The notes beneath the pieces were generated by a model. That model searched no databases, was not told where the DNA came from, and saw nothing but the letters and a program-made list of their open reading frames with translations. Below, one piece after another: positions 51,409-60,594 of a stretch of DNA of 64,000 nucleotides. Position numbers and translations under genes: made by a program. The stretch is from positions 1 through 64,000 of the forward strand of contig CAWIHT010000002.1 in assembly GCA_963836085.1 (NCBI GenBank). Direction: 5' to 3'. Source of the DNA: JAHEEL01 sp963836085 (lineage in GTDB: Bacteria > Actinomycetota > Acidimicrobiia > Spongiisociales > UBA5794). Position 1 is the stretch's first letter. The number at the start of each line of letters is the position of its first letter.

Positions 51409-51987
51409 TCAGTCGATGCTGCGGCTGAGGTACCCGAACTCAGTCAGAGCCCTGAGGTCTGAGGGACGGTCGAGATCAAGGGCGAGGCCGGCTCGGATGA
51501 GGATTGAGGCGTCTCCGCCAACCGCTGACAGATGTGAGCGGAAACTGCCGCGGCCATACCGGAACGGAAATGAGCTCCCGGTGCTTCCGATGAGCGGCGT
51601 TCCCCCGTCGTGTGAGGGGGCGAGGACGGTTCCGTATCGGACTCGCTCTTGCGCTGCGTCGAGGTCTTCGGTCGTGATGGCAGGGAGATCGCTGTGCACG
51701 ACAAGCCACGAGGTGGTTGACAACGACGCAATCCCTACCGCTGCCGCTTCGTTCAGTCCCTCAGCGGCTGGCTCGGCCACGACACGCGCTCCCATGTCCG
51801 TCGCCCATCGCCGTACGGCGGCATCGGCGGTCACGATCATGGTGTCGAGGTCCGCTCCCTCTGCGGCCCGCACGACACGGTTCGCGAGTTCGCGGCTGAG
51901 CCTCCGACGCTGATCGGCGGTGAGATCGTGGGCGAGGCGTGTCATGCCCTCGAACGATCGGATGGGAATGACGATCGTGGCAGTCAC
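51409..51987 (-). CDS. cofC: 2-phospho-L-lactate/phosphoenolpyruvate guanylyltransferase-like (CofC/FbiD)
   Basis: The 192-residue protein has the nucleotidyltransferase fold of CofC/FbiD: VIPIRSFEGMTRLAH, RRRLSRELANRVVRAA, VVAEPAAEGLNEAA, HSDLPAITTEDL and the closing FRSHLSAVGG...LALDLDRPSDL. It activates a three-carbon phosphoacid with GTP for coenzyme F420 assembly. The usual SK of IPxKxxxxxKSRL is replaced by RSFEGMTRLA, a mild deviation. The start is GTG 51987. It leads the CofC, PIG-L and saccharopine-dehydrogenase-like gene group. Confidence 0.8.
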   Translation of the reverse strand: MTATIVIPIRSFEGMTRLAHDLTADQRRRLSRELANRVVRAAEGADLDTMIVTADAAVRRWATDMGARVVAEPAAEGLNEAAAVGIASLSTTSWLVVHSDLPAITTEDLDAAQERVRYGTVLAPSHDGGTPLIGSTGSSFPFRYGRGSFRSHLSAVGGDASILIRAGLALDLDRPSDLRALTEFGYLSRSID

Positions 51988-52141
51988 GAAACGTCCAACA
52001 GGTGTGTGGCCGGAACGGCTGCGGCTGCTTGGTATCTGGCCATGGTGTGGGCGAGCCTACCGGCTCTGCGGGTGCCTCCTCCATCCCGGCGACCTATAGT
52101 TGCGAGCGGGGGACACCCCGACATCTACCGAAGGAGAATCC

Positions 52142-52915
52142 ATGAAACGTCCATTGAGCCTGTTGCTTCTCGTCCTTGCACTCGCGCTCGTAGCCGCTGC
52201 ATGTTCGTCTGGCGATGATGCGGCACTGGTCAACGAGGGCACGCTCACCGTGTGTTCGGAGGTTCCGTATGAACCGTTCGAGTTTGAGGACCCGTCGTCG
52301 CCTTCCGGCTACAGCGGTTTCGATATCGAGTTGATGTCCGCTATCGCGACCGAGTTGGAGCTTGACTTCGTCGTTGCCAACACGCCGTTCGACGGCATCT
52401 GGTTGCAGCCGGCTGCCGGTGCGTGCGATGTCGTGGCGTCGGCCATGACGATCACCGAGGATCGGGCCGAGAACGCACTGTTCTCCGATCCGTACTTCGA
52501 CGCAGCTCAGTCATTCCTCGTCACCGCTTCGAACGACGGTTTGACCCTCGCGGGAACCGATGGGATGAAGATTGGCGTGCAGACCGGGACTACCGGCGAG
52601 ATCTATGCCACAGAGAACAAGCCCGCCGGGGCCGAGTTGGTCTCCTTCGACGAGGGTGCGGCTCTCTTCCTGGCAATCGAGTCCGGCACGGTCGATGCGA
52701 TCCTGCAGGACCTCCCGGTCAACGGGTATCGCGCGGCGCAGGATGCCAACTTCGTCGTCACCGAGACCTACACGACCGACGAGCAGTACGGCTTCGGCAT
52801 GGCGCTCGACAACGATGGTCTCGCAGGCCAGATCAACGATGCGTTGAAGGCGCTGAAGGACAGCGGGGCGTACAGCGACCTGCACATGAAGTACTTCGGC
52901 ACGCCGGGCATGTAG
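52142..52915 (+). CDS. Amino-acid ABC importer, solute-binding lipoprotein
   Basis: The 257-residue protein has a lipoprotein signal (LALVAAACSSG) and a family-3 solute-binding domain: LTVCSEVPYEPFEFED, GYSGFDIELMSAIATELEL, MTITEDRAENALFSDPY, IGVQTGTTGEIYA and the final LKALKDSGAYSDLHMKYFG. These bind polar amino acids. ATG 52142 follows GAAGGAGAA. Permease and ATPase genes follow in order, making a complete three-gene importer. Confidence 0.93.
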   Translation: MKRPLSLLLLVLALALVAAACSSGDDAALVNEGTLTVCSEVPYEPFEFEDPSSPSGYSGFDIELMSAIATELELDFVVANTPFDGIWLQPAAGACDVVASAMTITEDRAENALFSDPYFDAAQSFLVTASNDGLTLAGTDGMKIGVQTGTTGEIYATENKPAGAELVSFDEGAALFLAIESGTVDAILQDLPVNGYRAAQDANFVVTETYTTDEQYGFGMALDNDGLAGQINDALKALKDSGAYSDLHMKYFGTPGM

Positions 52916-52936
52916 CCCTTCGACAAACGACGGTTC

Positions 52937-52964
52937 GTGAGGGGATCCGCAGGGGTCCCCTCAC
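52937..52964 (+). terminator. Hairpin between amino-acid binding-protein and permease genes
   Basis: GTGAGGGGA (52937-52945) and TCCCCTCAC (52956-52964) form a nine-base-pair stem with a GC-rich loop. It sits between the binding protein stop and the permease start, as in the two sugar importers of this window. Confidence 0.7.
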
Positions 52965-52981
52965 GCCGTTATGCTCGTCGC

Positions 52982-53785
52982 ATGCTGAATTGGTGGCGGG
53001 AGCTCTCCAAGCGACATCGAGTGCGGTTCTGGCGCGGCGTTTCGTACGTCGTGTTCGTGCTGCTCGTGGCGGCATTCGCGATCGCGGTCGACTGGGCACG
53101 GGTGATCGACACGATGTTCCGCCCGGATCTCGTGGCCGAGCAATTCCCCGACATTCTGCTGATCGCCGCGAAGAACACGATCATCTACACGATCCTCGGG
53201 TTCACCGGTGGTTTGATCCTCGGCCTCATCCTTGCGCTGATGCGGCTCTCACAGTCGGCACCATTTCGTTGGGCCTCGGCGGTCTACATCGACGTGGTTC
53301 GTGGGATCCCCCTCCTGGTGTGGATTCTGCTCATCGGCCTCGGGCTTCCGATCGCCCTCAGGATTCGTGTCCCGACCACGTATGGAGCCGGAGCGCTGGC
53401 ACTCTCGCTTGTCATGGCCGCCTACATGGCCGAGACGATCAGGGCCGGGATCGAGGCGGTTGACCGGGGCCAAATGGAGGCCGCCCGGTCGCTTGGCATG
53501 AGCCACTCGAAGGCCATGGTGTGGATCATCCTGCCCCAAGCGTTCCGGCTCATGATCCCGCCGCTCACGAACGAGTTCATCCTGCTCTTGAAGGACACGT
53601 CGCTCGTCTCGGTGATTGGTGTGACGATCACCACCAAGGAGTTGACCCGATGGGGCCGCGACGGTGTCATCAACTCGGCGAATGCGACGCCGCTCGTCGT
53701 GGCCGGTTTGGTGTACTTGGCGTTGACCATCCCGATGACCCGCATCGTGGCACGCGTCGAGAAGAAGGCGGCGAGATCCAAGTGA
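52982..53785 (+). CDS. Amino-acid ABC importer permease (HisM/GlnP-like)
   Basis: The 267-residue membrane protein has the HisMQ-type core: IIYTILGFTGGLILGLILAL, YIDVVRGIPLLVWILL, and the EAA loop EAARSLGMSHSKAMVWIILPQ that contacts the ATPase. Polar amino-acid permeases are of this length. The start is ATG 52982; the longer frame from 52937 runs through the hairpin. Its stop overlaps the ATPase GTG start (GTGA). Confidence 0.92.
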   Translation: MLNWWRELSKRHRVRFWRGVSYVVFVLLVAAFAIAVDWARVIDTMFRPDLVAEQFPDILLIAAKNTIIYTILGFTGGLILGLILALMRLSQSAPFRWASAVYIDVVRGIPLLVWILLIGLGLPIALRIRVPTTYGAGALALSLVMAAYMAETIRAGIEAVDRGQMEAARSLGMSHSKAMVWIILPQAFRLMIPPLTNEFILLLKDTSLVSVIGVTITTKELTRWGRDGVINSANATPLVVAGLVYLALTIPMTRIVARVEKKAARSK

Positions 53786-54522
53786 CGAGCGCAATTGAGA
53801 TCAGAAACCTGCACAAGAACTTCGGTCAGTTGGAGGTTCTCAAGGGGATCGACTTTCGGGTGGCGATGGGCGAAGTCGTGTGTGTCATCGGCCCGTCGGG
53901 TTCCGGCAAGTCGACGCTGCTGAGGTGCGTCAACCGACTCGAAGAAGCGACGAGCGGAACCATCCTCATCGAGGGCGAGGACATCACCGACCCCGACACG
54001 GACACCGACGCCGTTCGGCGCAAGATCGGGATTGTCTTCCAACGGTTCAACCTCTTCAACCACATGAGCGTCCTCGACAACGTCACGATCGCGCAGCGGA
54101 AGGTGCTCGGCCGCTCGAAGGAAGAGGCTGAGCGGATCGGTCTCGAGAACCTGAAGAAGGTTGGCGTGAGCGAGAAGGTCGATGTGTTCCCCCGCCGTCT
54201 CTCGGGTGGCCAGCAGCAGCGGGTGGCGATAGCACGGGCCCTCTCCATGGAACCCGACATGATGCTCTTTGACGAAGCCACGAGTGCTCTCGACCCCGAA
54301 CTCGTCGGGGAGGTCCTCGGTGTGATGCGAAAGCTCGCCGAGGAAGGGATGACGATGCTGGTCGTCACACACGAGATTGGATTTGCGAAGGGCGTCGCGG
54401 ACCGGGTGGTCTTCATGGACGAAGGCGTGGTCGTTGAGGACGGTCCGCCGGAGAAGGTGCTCTTCGATCCCGAGCACGAACGGACCAGGACGTTCCTCAA
54501 GATGGTGCTCGAAGGCGAGTGA
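53782..54522 (+). CDS. Amino-acid ABC importer ATPase (GlnQ/HisP-like)
   Basis: The 246-residue ATPase has Walker A GPSGSGKST, Q-loop VFQRFNLFNHMSVLDNV, signature LSGGQQQRVAIA, Walker B MMLFDEATSALDPE and the switch histidine in VVTHEIGFA. Its GTG start at 53782 overlaps the permease stop. The preceding longer frame is a shadow of the permease gene. It completes the importer. Confidence 0.94.
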   Translation: MTSAIEIRNLHKNFGQLEVLKGIDFRVAMGEVVCVIGPSGSGKSTLLRCVNRLEEATSGTILIEGEDITDPDTDTDAVRRKIGIVFQRFNLFNHMSVLDNVTIAQRKVLGRSKEEAERIGLENLKKVGVSEKVDVFPRRLSGGQQQRVAIARALSMEPDMMLFDEATSALDPELVGEVLGVMRKLAEEGMTMLVVTHEIGFAKGVADRVVFMDEGVVVEDGPPEKVLFDPEHERTRTFLKMVLEGE

Positions 54523-54557
54523 GCGGGATGGCCGTCCGCGGTCGGTAGGGTGACGGC

Positions 54558-55988
54558 ATGAGACGCAAGACGAAGATCGTCGCGACGCTCGGCCCCGCGA
54601 TCGACTCCCTCACCGATGTTCGCAGGATGATCGAAGCGGGGATGAACGTCGCCCGCTTCAACTTCTCACACGGGACGCCGGACGAGCACCGACAACGCCA
54701 TGAGTGGGTCCGAGCCGCATCCGACGATCTTGGCATCCCGGTGGCCACGATGCAGGACATCCAGGGACCGAAGATCCGCGTCGGCGTGTTTCCCGGCGGT
54801 TCGGTCATGTTGGAATCGGGCACCGAAGTGACCATCGTCCCGGGAGAAGGTGAGGGCGACGCTTCGCACGTCTGCGTCGCCTATCTCGAATACGTCGATC
54901 TTGTGCCGGGGTCGAAGGTGCTGCTGTCGGACGGCATGATCATCCTCGAAGTGGTATCGACCGACGGTGTCGAAGCGCGTGCGAGAGTCATTGGCGGCGG
55001 GATTCTGCGCGACCACAAGGGGGCGGCCTTCCCCGGGAGCGATACTCGGGTGCCGGTGATCACCGAAAAGGACGTCGCCGACCTGGCATTCGGACGCGAG
55101 TTGGGGTTCGACCTGGTTGCGGCCTCGTTCATCTCCTCCGGATCAGACATCCGCGACATCCGGAAGCACATCGGCTACACGCCAATCATCGCCAAGATCG
55201 AATCGACGGTTGGCTACCGCAACCTCGGCGACATCCTGACCGAGGCGGACGGTGCCATGGTTGCACGCGGCGACCTCGGCGTGGAACTCAACCTCGAGAG
55301 CGTCCCCCGCGCACAGACCGAGATCCTTGCGCAGACCAACGCGGCAGGCAAGATCGTCATCACGGCAACCGAGATGCTCGAGTCGATGATCACCAACTCG
55401 CGCCCGACCCGGGCCGAGGTGACCGACGTCTACCGGTCGGTCCTCGATGGGACCGATGCCGTGATGCTCTCGGCCGAGTCGGCGATCGGTGCGTATCCCG
55501 TGACCGCTGTGGCAACGATGGACGTGATCTGTCGCGAGGCGGAGATGAGTCCCGAGTTCGTGTCGGCACCACACGCGAAGATGCTGCGTGACAGTTCGCC
55601 GTACGCCTCGGTGGTCGCTCAGGCTGCCGTCGAGACCGCGAACCGCCTCGGTATCGACACGATCGTGGCATTTACGGAGAGCGGGACCACGGCGCGTCTC
55701 CTGTCGAAGCACCGGCCGCGTGCTGATGTGTACGCGTTTACGCCGCACGAGTCGACCTATCGGACCATGACACTGTTCGGATGCATCACGCCGCTCAAGT
55801 CGCCGCCGCACGACTCGACCGACGACATGCTGACCTTTGCCGAGGAGTACATGATCGAGCACGGCATCGTGGAGATCGGGGATACAACCGTGATGGTGGC
55901 CGGGATCCCGCCGAACCTACGAGCTTCGACCAATCTGATGAAGGTGCATCGAGTTGGCGGTGTGACCGGGGGAGTGCCGCTCCACTAG
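54558..55988 (+). CDS. pyk: Pyruvate kinase
   Basis: The 476-residue protein is a complete pyruvate kinase: RRKTKIVATLGPAID, NVARFNFSHGTPDEH, IQGPKIRVG, the active-site IIAKIES with catalytic lysine, MVARGDLGVEL, and TATEMLESM. The B domain is present, and the C-terminal regulatory domain ends GVTGGVPLH. It converts phosphoenolpyruvate and ADP to pyruvate and ATP. It lies 35 bases after the amino-acid importer but is probably transcribed separately. Confidence 0.96.
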   Translation: MRRKTKIVATLGPAIDSLTDVRRMIEAGMNVARFNFSHGTPDEHRQRHEWVRAASDDLGIPVATMQDIQGPKIRVGVFPGGSVMLESGTEVTIVPGEGEGDASHVCVAYLEYVDLVPGSKVLLSDGMIILEVVSTDGVEARARVIGGGILRDHKGAAFPGSDTRVPVITEKDVADLAFGRELGFDLVAASFISSGSDIRDIRKHIGYTPIIAKIESTVGYRNLGDILTEADGAMVARGDLGVELNLESVPRAQTEILAQTNAAGKIVITATEMLESMITNSRPTRAEVTDVYRSVLDGTDAVMLSAESAIGAYPVTAVATMDVICREAEMSPEFVSAPHAKMLRDSSPYASVVAQAAVETANRLGIDTIVAFTESGTTARLLSKHRPRADVYAFTPHESTYRTMTLFGCITPLKSPPHDSTDDMLTFAEEYMIEHGIVEIGDTTVMVAGIPPNLRASTNLMKVHRVGGVTGGVPLH

Positions 55989-56038
55989 AGCCTCGCTCCG
56001 TGGCCGATCTACACTCCACTCTCCCGACCCAGGAGCAC

Positions 56039-56338
56039 ATGGTGGGCCAGCCGATCGAATCGCTCGACCGAACCGTTGTCGGCGATGTCGCGATCTTCAC
56101 ACTCGACCGCAATCTGACCAGCATGGCGACGCTGTCGTTCGATGAGGCACCTGTAGAACCTGGCCCAGACGACTTCGCTGCAATCCTGGCGGGGCGGATC
56201 TTTGGCGCCGACCCGGAGATCGATCGTGTCTACATTGCGTCGAACGCGGTGCAGGTCACTCGACCGGCGGGTTGGGCCAGTTCGGCCGTTCAGCGGATCG
56301 GCACCGTGATCGCAGACTTGTACCGCTTCTACGACTGA
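56039..56338 (+). CDS. Nfu/NifU N-terminal-domain-like small protein
   Basis: A 99-residue protein with the pattern of the Nfu N-terminal domain (PF08712): TLSFDEAPVEPGPDDFAAIL, AGRIFGADPEIDRVYIASN and the final WASSAVQRIGTVIADL. In Nfu proteins this domain accompanies a Fe-S scaffold domain; here it stands alone without cysteines. Stand-alone copies are common in actinobacteria. ATG 56039 has AGGAG upstream; the longer frame overlaps the pyruvate kinase gene. It is convergent with the VanW gene, with eight bases between stops. Confidence 0.55.
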   Translation: MVGQPIESLDRTVVGDVAIFTLDRNLTSMATLSFDEAPVEPGPDDFAAILAGRIFGADPEIDRVYIASNAVQVTRPAGWASSAVQRIGTVIADLYRFYD

Positions 56339-56345
56339 CGGACGC

Positions 56346-58400
56346 TCAGCCGCCTTCTTCGGGCGGGGCCGTGGTGGTCGTCGTAGTGTCCGGCGGTGGC
56401 TCGGTCGTCGGCGGGGCGGAGTAGACGCCGACCTTCAATGTCACGGTCGCTCCGGAGCGGACCCACTCACCCGCGCCCGGACTCATCGAGAGAACGACGC
56501 CGTTCTTCGACTCGCTCGCCACGGACTCCTCAGTTCTTACGATCACGTAGCCGGCCGTCGCGAGCGTGTCGTAGGCCGATTCGTAGGACGAACCGACGAC
56601 CGACGGGATCTTGGCCGGGCAGTTGATCGGCTCACCGGATTCCATGCACGGATGCACGGCGATCTTCTCGTCCTGGGTGTTGTAGCGCCATGTCCACGTC
56701 ATCTCGCGTTCCGTCGTGCCGTCGGCATGTCTGATGATGCGCGTCACCCTCGATGTGAACCCGTTGATCCCGCTCTGGATCCGCTTCTCTTCGTCTGGGT
56801 TGACGGTGAGTTCCGGGTCCTCGTTCGCGACGTACAGGGTCTCGTACTCTTCTTCGTTCGTGTCTTCGCCCCACTCGGCCGTGCATGTCTTCCCGCCGTT
56901 GTTGCCGAAGAAGTACACCGAGATCTGGGTATCGGAGTAGCGGGTCCGGATGATGACCGGCGCCTCGGAGTTGTTGCGGAACTTCACGTCGGGGGACGGG
57001 TACCCCATCGTGGCCTCGATGACCTTCGGATACTTCGTGAAGTAGAGCGAGTGCGGTTGGTGCTCGACATCCTCGTAGCAGCCATAGAAGACCGCGTTGT
57101 AGAGGGTGGTGGCGAACTGGGAGACGCCGCCACCGATGTTCACGGCGCTGCCCTCACAGATGACTTCGCCGCCGATAATGGCGCAATCCTCGAGGTAGCC
57201 CTTCGCCAATGTGCGCGGCCCAACGATGTCGTTGATCGAGAACGTCTCGCCAGGGAAGACCGTCGTCTCGTCGACGGCGTCGGCCATGAGGTGAATGTTG
57301 TGGACGCGGTTCGTGCCCGGCGTATCCGTGGTGAACTTCGAGACGAGTCCAAGCGGGCCGTACGCCTCAGCTTCTTCGGTGGTGAGGCGCGGTTCGTCAC
57401 CCTGGGCTACCGGGAACGGTCCCGTCCCGGATCCCTGAGCAGCTTGCAATACCTCTGCCGTGACCGCAGGAACATCCATCAGGGTCCCGTACCGCGACGG
57501 GATGATGGTCACACTGCTGTCGGAGAGCATCACCTTGAACTCCGCGCTCACGGGCGGTAGCTCGAACTCGCTGCTCCTCGGTTCCAGGAGGTCCCGGATC
57601 GTCGCCTCGTCGAGCAGGATGTCAATCTGGACCGGATTGGTGTTGACCTCGGTGTAGACGGCCCGAGCGATCTCTTCCTTGGTGAACGTCATTGCGAAGG
57701 CGATGTCCTCGTTCGTGAGTGTCACATCCGAGGCGATGATCCTGCGTACCTGATTGGCGGCGGCATCGACATCGGAGTTTGTCACCAGCGGCTGATGATC
57801 GGTGATCGGGATGCGGGCTTCCCGGTCGCCGAGGACCGAGAGCGTCTCAACGACGATTTCGGTCCCTGCTTCAACCTCAACCCGTTCACCGGCCTGGGGA
57901 TATTCGACGACGATCTCGTTCTCGACGACGGACACGGACCCTTCGTACGCCGGGTTCGGGATTGCGACTTCCTGCCAGGTTGCCAACTGGTCTTGGATGG
58001 CAGCACGGTCCACCGTGATCGGCAGGGGGATGTCGACGGTCTCATTGAATCCCCCAAGCCATGAGAAGAACCGCTTGATCGAGCCACCTTCCGTGCGCTG
58101 GCTGATCGCTTCGTTGACCGCGGTCGCCTCATCGAGTTCGACGCCGACCGACATCGGATCGAGGCGGAACGAATTGGCGTTGACTTCGAAGACGGCCGGA
58201 GTGGTCTGGAGTTGCCGCTCGTAGGCCTGGACGGTCAGCAGCGCGTCGTCATAGCTGAGGCCGCTGACGTCGATTCCCTCGATGGAGACGTTGCGGGGGA
58301 TCTCGCCTTCCGCGATCGACCGATCGACCCAGAACACACCTGCAGGGAGGAGGAAGAGGGCGATTGGGAGGAGGGCAAAGAGGACGATTCGTGGCTTCAC
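56346..58400 (-). CDS. VanW-family membrane-anchored cell-wall protein (copy 1)
   Basis: The 684-residue protein has one N-terminal membrane helix (IVLFALLPIALFLLPAGVFW), two YoaR/PG_binding_4-type domains, and a VanW domain with FPGETFSINDIVGPRT, GGGVSQFATTLYNAVFYGCY and YFTKYPKVIEATMGYPSPD. A PASTA-like domain (SYESAYDTLATAGY onward) and a Pro/Thr tail follow. It faces outward and likely binds peptidoglycan. The closely related gene upstream (58467-60476) shares the whole layout, so the pair arose by tandem duplication. Confidence 0.88.
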   Translation of the reverse strand: MKPRIVLFALLPIALFLLPAGVFWVDRSIAEGEIPRNVSIEGIDVSGLSYDDALLTVQAYERQLQTTPAVFEVNANSFRLDPMSVGVELDEATAVNEAISQRTEGGSIKRFFSWLGGFNETVDIPLPITVDRAAIQDQLATWQEVAIPNPAYEGSVSVVENEIVVEYPQAGERVEVEAGTEIVVETLSVLGDREARIPITDHQPLVTNSDVDAAANQVRRIIASDVTLTNEDIAFAMTFTKEEIARAVYTEVNTNPVQIDILLDEATIRDLLEPRSSEFELPPVSAEFKVMLSDSSVTIIPSRYGTLMDVPAVTAEVLQAAQGSGTGPFPVAQGDEPRLTTEEAEAYGPLGLVSKFTTDTPGTNRVHNIHLMADAVDETTVFPGETFSINDIVGPRTLAKGYLEDCAIIGGEVICEGSAVNIGGGVSQFATTLYNAVFYGCYEDVEHQPHSLYFTKYPKVIEATMGYPSPDVKFRNNSEAPVIIRTRYSDTQISVYFFGNNGGKTCTAEWGEDTNEEEYETLYVANEDPELTVNPDEEKRIQSGINGFTSRVTRIIRHADGTTEREMTWTWRYNTQDEKIAVHPCMESGEPINCPAKIPSVVGSSYESAYDTLATAGYVIVRTEESVASESKNGVVLSMSPGAGEWVRSGATVTLKVGVYSAPPTTEPPPDTTTTTTAPPEEGG

Positions 58401-58466
58401 GATGCGTTTCGGTCGGTGTTCATGTGCTGTTTCTGAGGGTACCCGCGAGTCCCGATAAGCGGTTCG

Positions 58467-60476
58467 CTAGGCGCCGTCGCCGCCATCGTCAGATGGCGGC
58501 GTGGAGACCCCGACGGTAATGGTGATCGTCGTCCCCGGACTCTGGTAGCCACCCGGCGAGGCGGAGATGACGACGCCGTTCTGCGAAACGTCGTCGACGT
58601 CGGTGTACGTGACGTTGACGGGGAAGCCGGCACTGCTCAGCGTGGCAATGGCATCGGCCTCGCTCAATCCGGAGACGCCAGGGACGCCGACCGGACACGC
58701 GACGCCGCTGCCCGGGATGTCGCACGGGTGCTTCTCGATCCTGCGGAACGTGCCCCGGTAGCGGTGGGTGTACGGCTCGCGGATCACGGTGCCGTCCGGC
58801 ATCGTCATGACTCGGGTGACGGTGACGCTCCAGCCCTCAGAACCCTTCGAGACCACCTGTTCGGTCCCCGGGGTCACGGCCCGGTTCGCTTCGTAGACAA
58901 CCTTGGGGTCGGTGTAGTTGAAGCGTTCTGACCGCTCGGCCTCGCAGACCCGACCTCCGCTGTTGCCGTAGAGCTTCACCGTGATCGTGCTGTTTCCGTC
59001 GTAGCTGTTCTTGACGATGACCGGCGTGTCGGTGTCATTGCGGAACCGCACGTCGGGTTGGGGGAAGCCCAACGTGGCCTCGCGGCCTTCGGGGTAGCGC
59101 GAGATGTAGATGCTGTGCGGGGTGTGCTCGAGATCCTCGTAGCAGCCGAAGAAGATGGCGTTGTAGATCGTAGTGCCGTACTGGCTGACTCCGCCGCCGA
59201 CGTTCGCCGGTTCGTCGCAGCAGATGACCTCTCCGCCGATGATCGCTCCATCCCGCTTGTAGCCCTTCGCCTCCGTGCGTGGTCCAACGATCTCGTTGAT
59301 CGAGAACTCCTCACCCGGCCAGACGACGTATCCGTCGATGGTGTCTGCCATCAGATGGATGTTGTGGACCCGATTCTCTCCGGGAGTCTTGGTCGTGAAC
59401 TCCGACACCAATCCGAGGGGCCCGAACGCCTCCGCATCGGCCGTCGTGAACTCCGGTTCAGCACCGACGCCGAAGATGAGATCGCCCGTGGCGTCGTCGG
59501 ACACCGCCGCTTTGAGCAACTCGACGGTTGCGGCTTCCGGATCGAGCGCCGTCCCGTTCTTCGACGGGATGATCGTGACCTCATCCGTATCGATGTCGAC
59601 ATCGAAGCCGGCGTTCACGGGAGGCAGTTCCAGCCGTTCGCGGTGCGGTTCGAGGATTGCCGCGACTCGCGCGACGTCGAGCGAGATATCGACACTGACC
59701 GGCGAGCTCTCGACGATCTCGACGATGGTGGCGCCGCTGATCTCCGACGGACTCACGGTGAGGACCACGTTCCGATCCTCGTTGTAGAGCAGCACCGGCC
59801 TCGACACCATGCGCCGGAGGGTGACAACGGCGTCGTCGATATCGGCTGCGGTGAGTTCGGGGACCGAGTCGGTCAGTGGCAGATCGGTGACCGGACGTTC
59901 GGGTTCCGTCAGCACGGAGTCAACGATCGCCAGGGCCGCTGACCGATCGATGCGTTGTCCGATTCTCGGATACTCGAAGTCGATCTCACCATTCACGACG
60001 TCGATCGATCCCTCGTATGCGGGATTCTCGATCGCCTCCTGCTCCCAATCGGCCAGGTACTCATCGACCGCCTCGCCGTCGACGGACACAGCGAGATCGA
60101 CGTCGACCTGTTCGGAGAAGCCGCGGATCCACGGCATGAACCCGCTGAACAAGCCGCCGCTTCGCTGGTTCATGGCGGTCTCGACGGCGCCGTCGACGTC
60201 AGCCTCCAAGCCGACGTCCGTCGGGTCGAGCTCATACGTCGATCCACTCACCACGAATGTGGCCCTCTCGTTCTGGAGGCTGGCCTCATACGCCCGAACG
60301 ACTGTGATTGCATCCTCTTCGGACAAGCCGCCGATATCCATGCCGACGACACTCACGTTGCGGGGCACCTCGCCGGAGCCAGCGGCTCGATCCACCAGGT
60401 ACACCGCAATCGGAAGGAGCAGGATCAGCGCAGGCACGGCGATCGAGGCAGCGATGCGGAGCGTACGGGAGGTCAT
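58467..60476 (-). CDS. VanW-family membrane-anchored cell-wall protein (copy 2)
   Basis: The 669-residue paralogue starts at ATG 60476 with an N-terminal helix (ASIAVPALILLLPIAVYLV), then PG_binding_4-type repeats, a VanW domain (WPGEEFSINEIVGPRTEAKG; GGVSQYGTTIYNAIFFGCYE) and a PASTA-like C-terminus (LSEADAIATLSSAGFPVN). Roughly half of its residues agree with copy 1 over the VanW domain by eye. The upstream stretch of its frame to 60647 does not belong. It lies 66 bases upstream of copy 1, probably in one transcript. Confidence 0.88.
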   Translation of the reverse strand: MTSRTLRIAASIAVPALILLLPIAVYLVDRAAGSGEVPRNVSVVGMDIGGLSEEDAITVVRAYEASLQNERATFVVSGSTYELDPTDVGLEADVDGAVETAMNQRSGGLFSGFMPWIRGFSEQVDVDLAVSVDGEAVDEYLADWEQEAIENPAYEGSIDVVNGEIDFEYPRIGQRIDRSAALAIVDSVLTEPERPVTDLPLTDSVPELTAADIDDAVVTLRRMVSRPVLLYNEDRNVVLTVSPSEISGATIVEIVESSPVSVDISLDVARVAAILEPHRERLELPPVNAGFDVDIDTDEVTIIPSKNGTALDPEAATVELLKAAVSDDATGDLIFGVGAEPEFTTADAEAFGPLGLVSEFTTKTPGENRVHNIHLMADTIDGYVVWPGEEFSINEIVGPRTEAKGYKRDGAIIGGEVICCDEPANVGGGVSQYGTTIYNAIFFGCYEDLEHTPHSIYISRYPEGREATLGFPQPDVRFRNDTDTPVIVKNSYDGNSTITVKLYGNSGGRVCEAERSERFNYTDPKVVYEANRAVTPGTEQVVSKGSEGWSVTVTRVMTMPDGTVIREPYTHRYRGTFRRIEKHPCDIPGSGVACPVGVPGVSGLSEADAIATLSSAGFPVNVTYTDVDDVSQNGVVISASPGGYQSPGTTITITVGVSTPPSDDGGDGA

Positions 60477-60594
60477 GGGGTCCTTGTCGGGGGAGTGATC
60501 GCCGCGATTATAGGAAAGGACCCCAATAACGGCGCGCATCTCGACGGCCGGGAACCTTTGTCCTGTAAGCGTTTCAGGCGTAGGATCTGAATCC

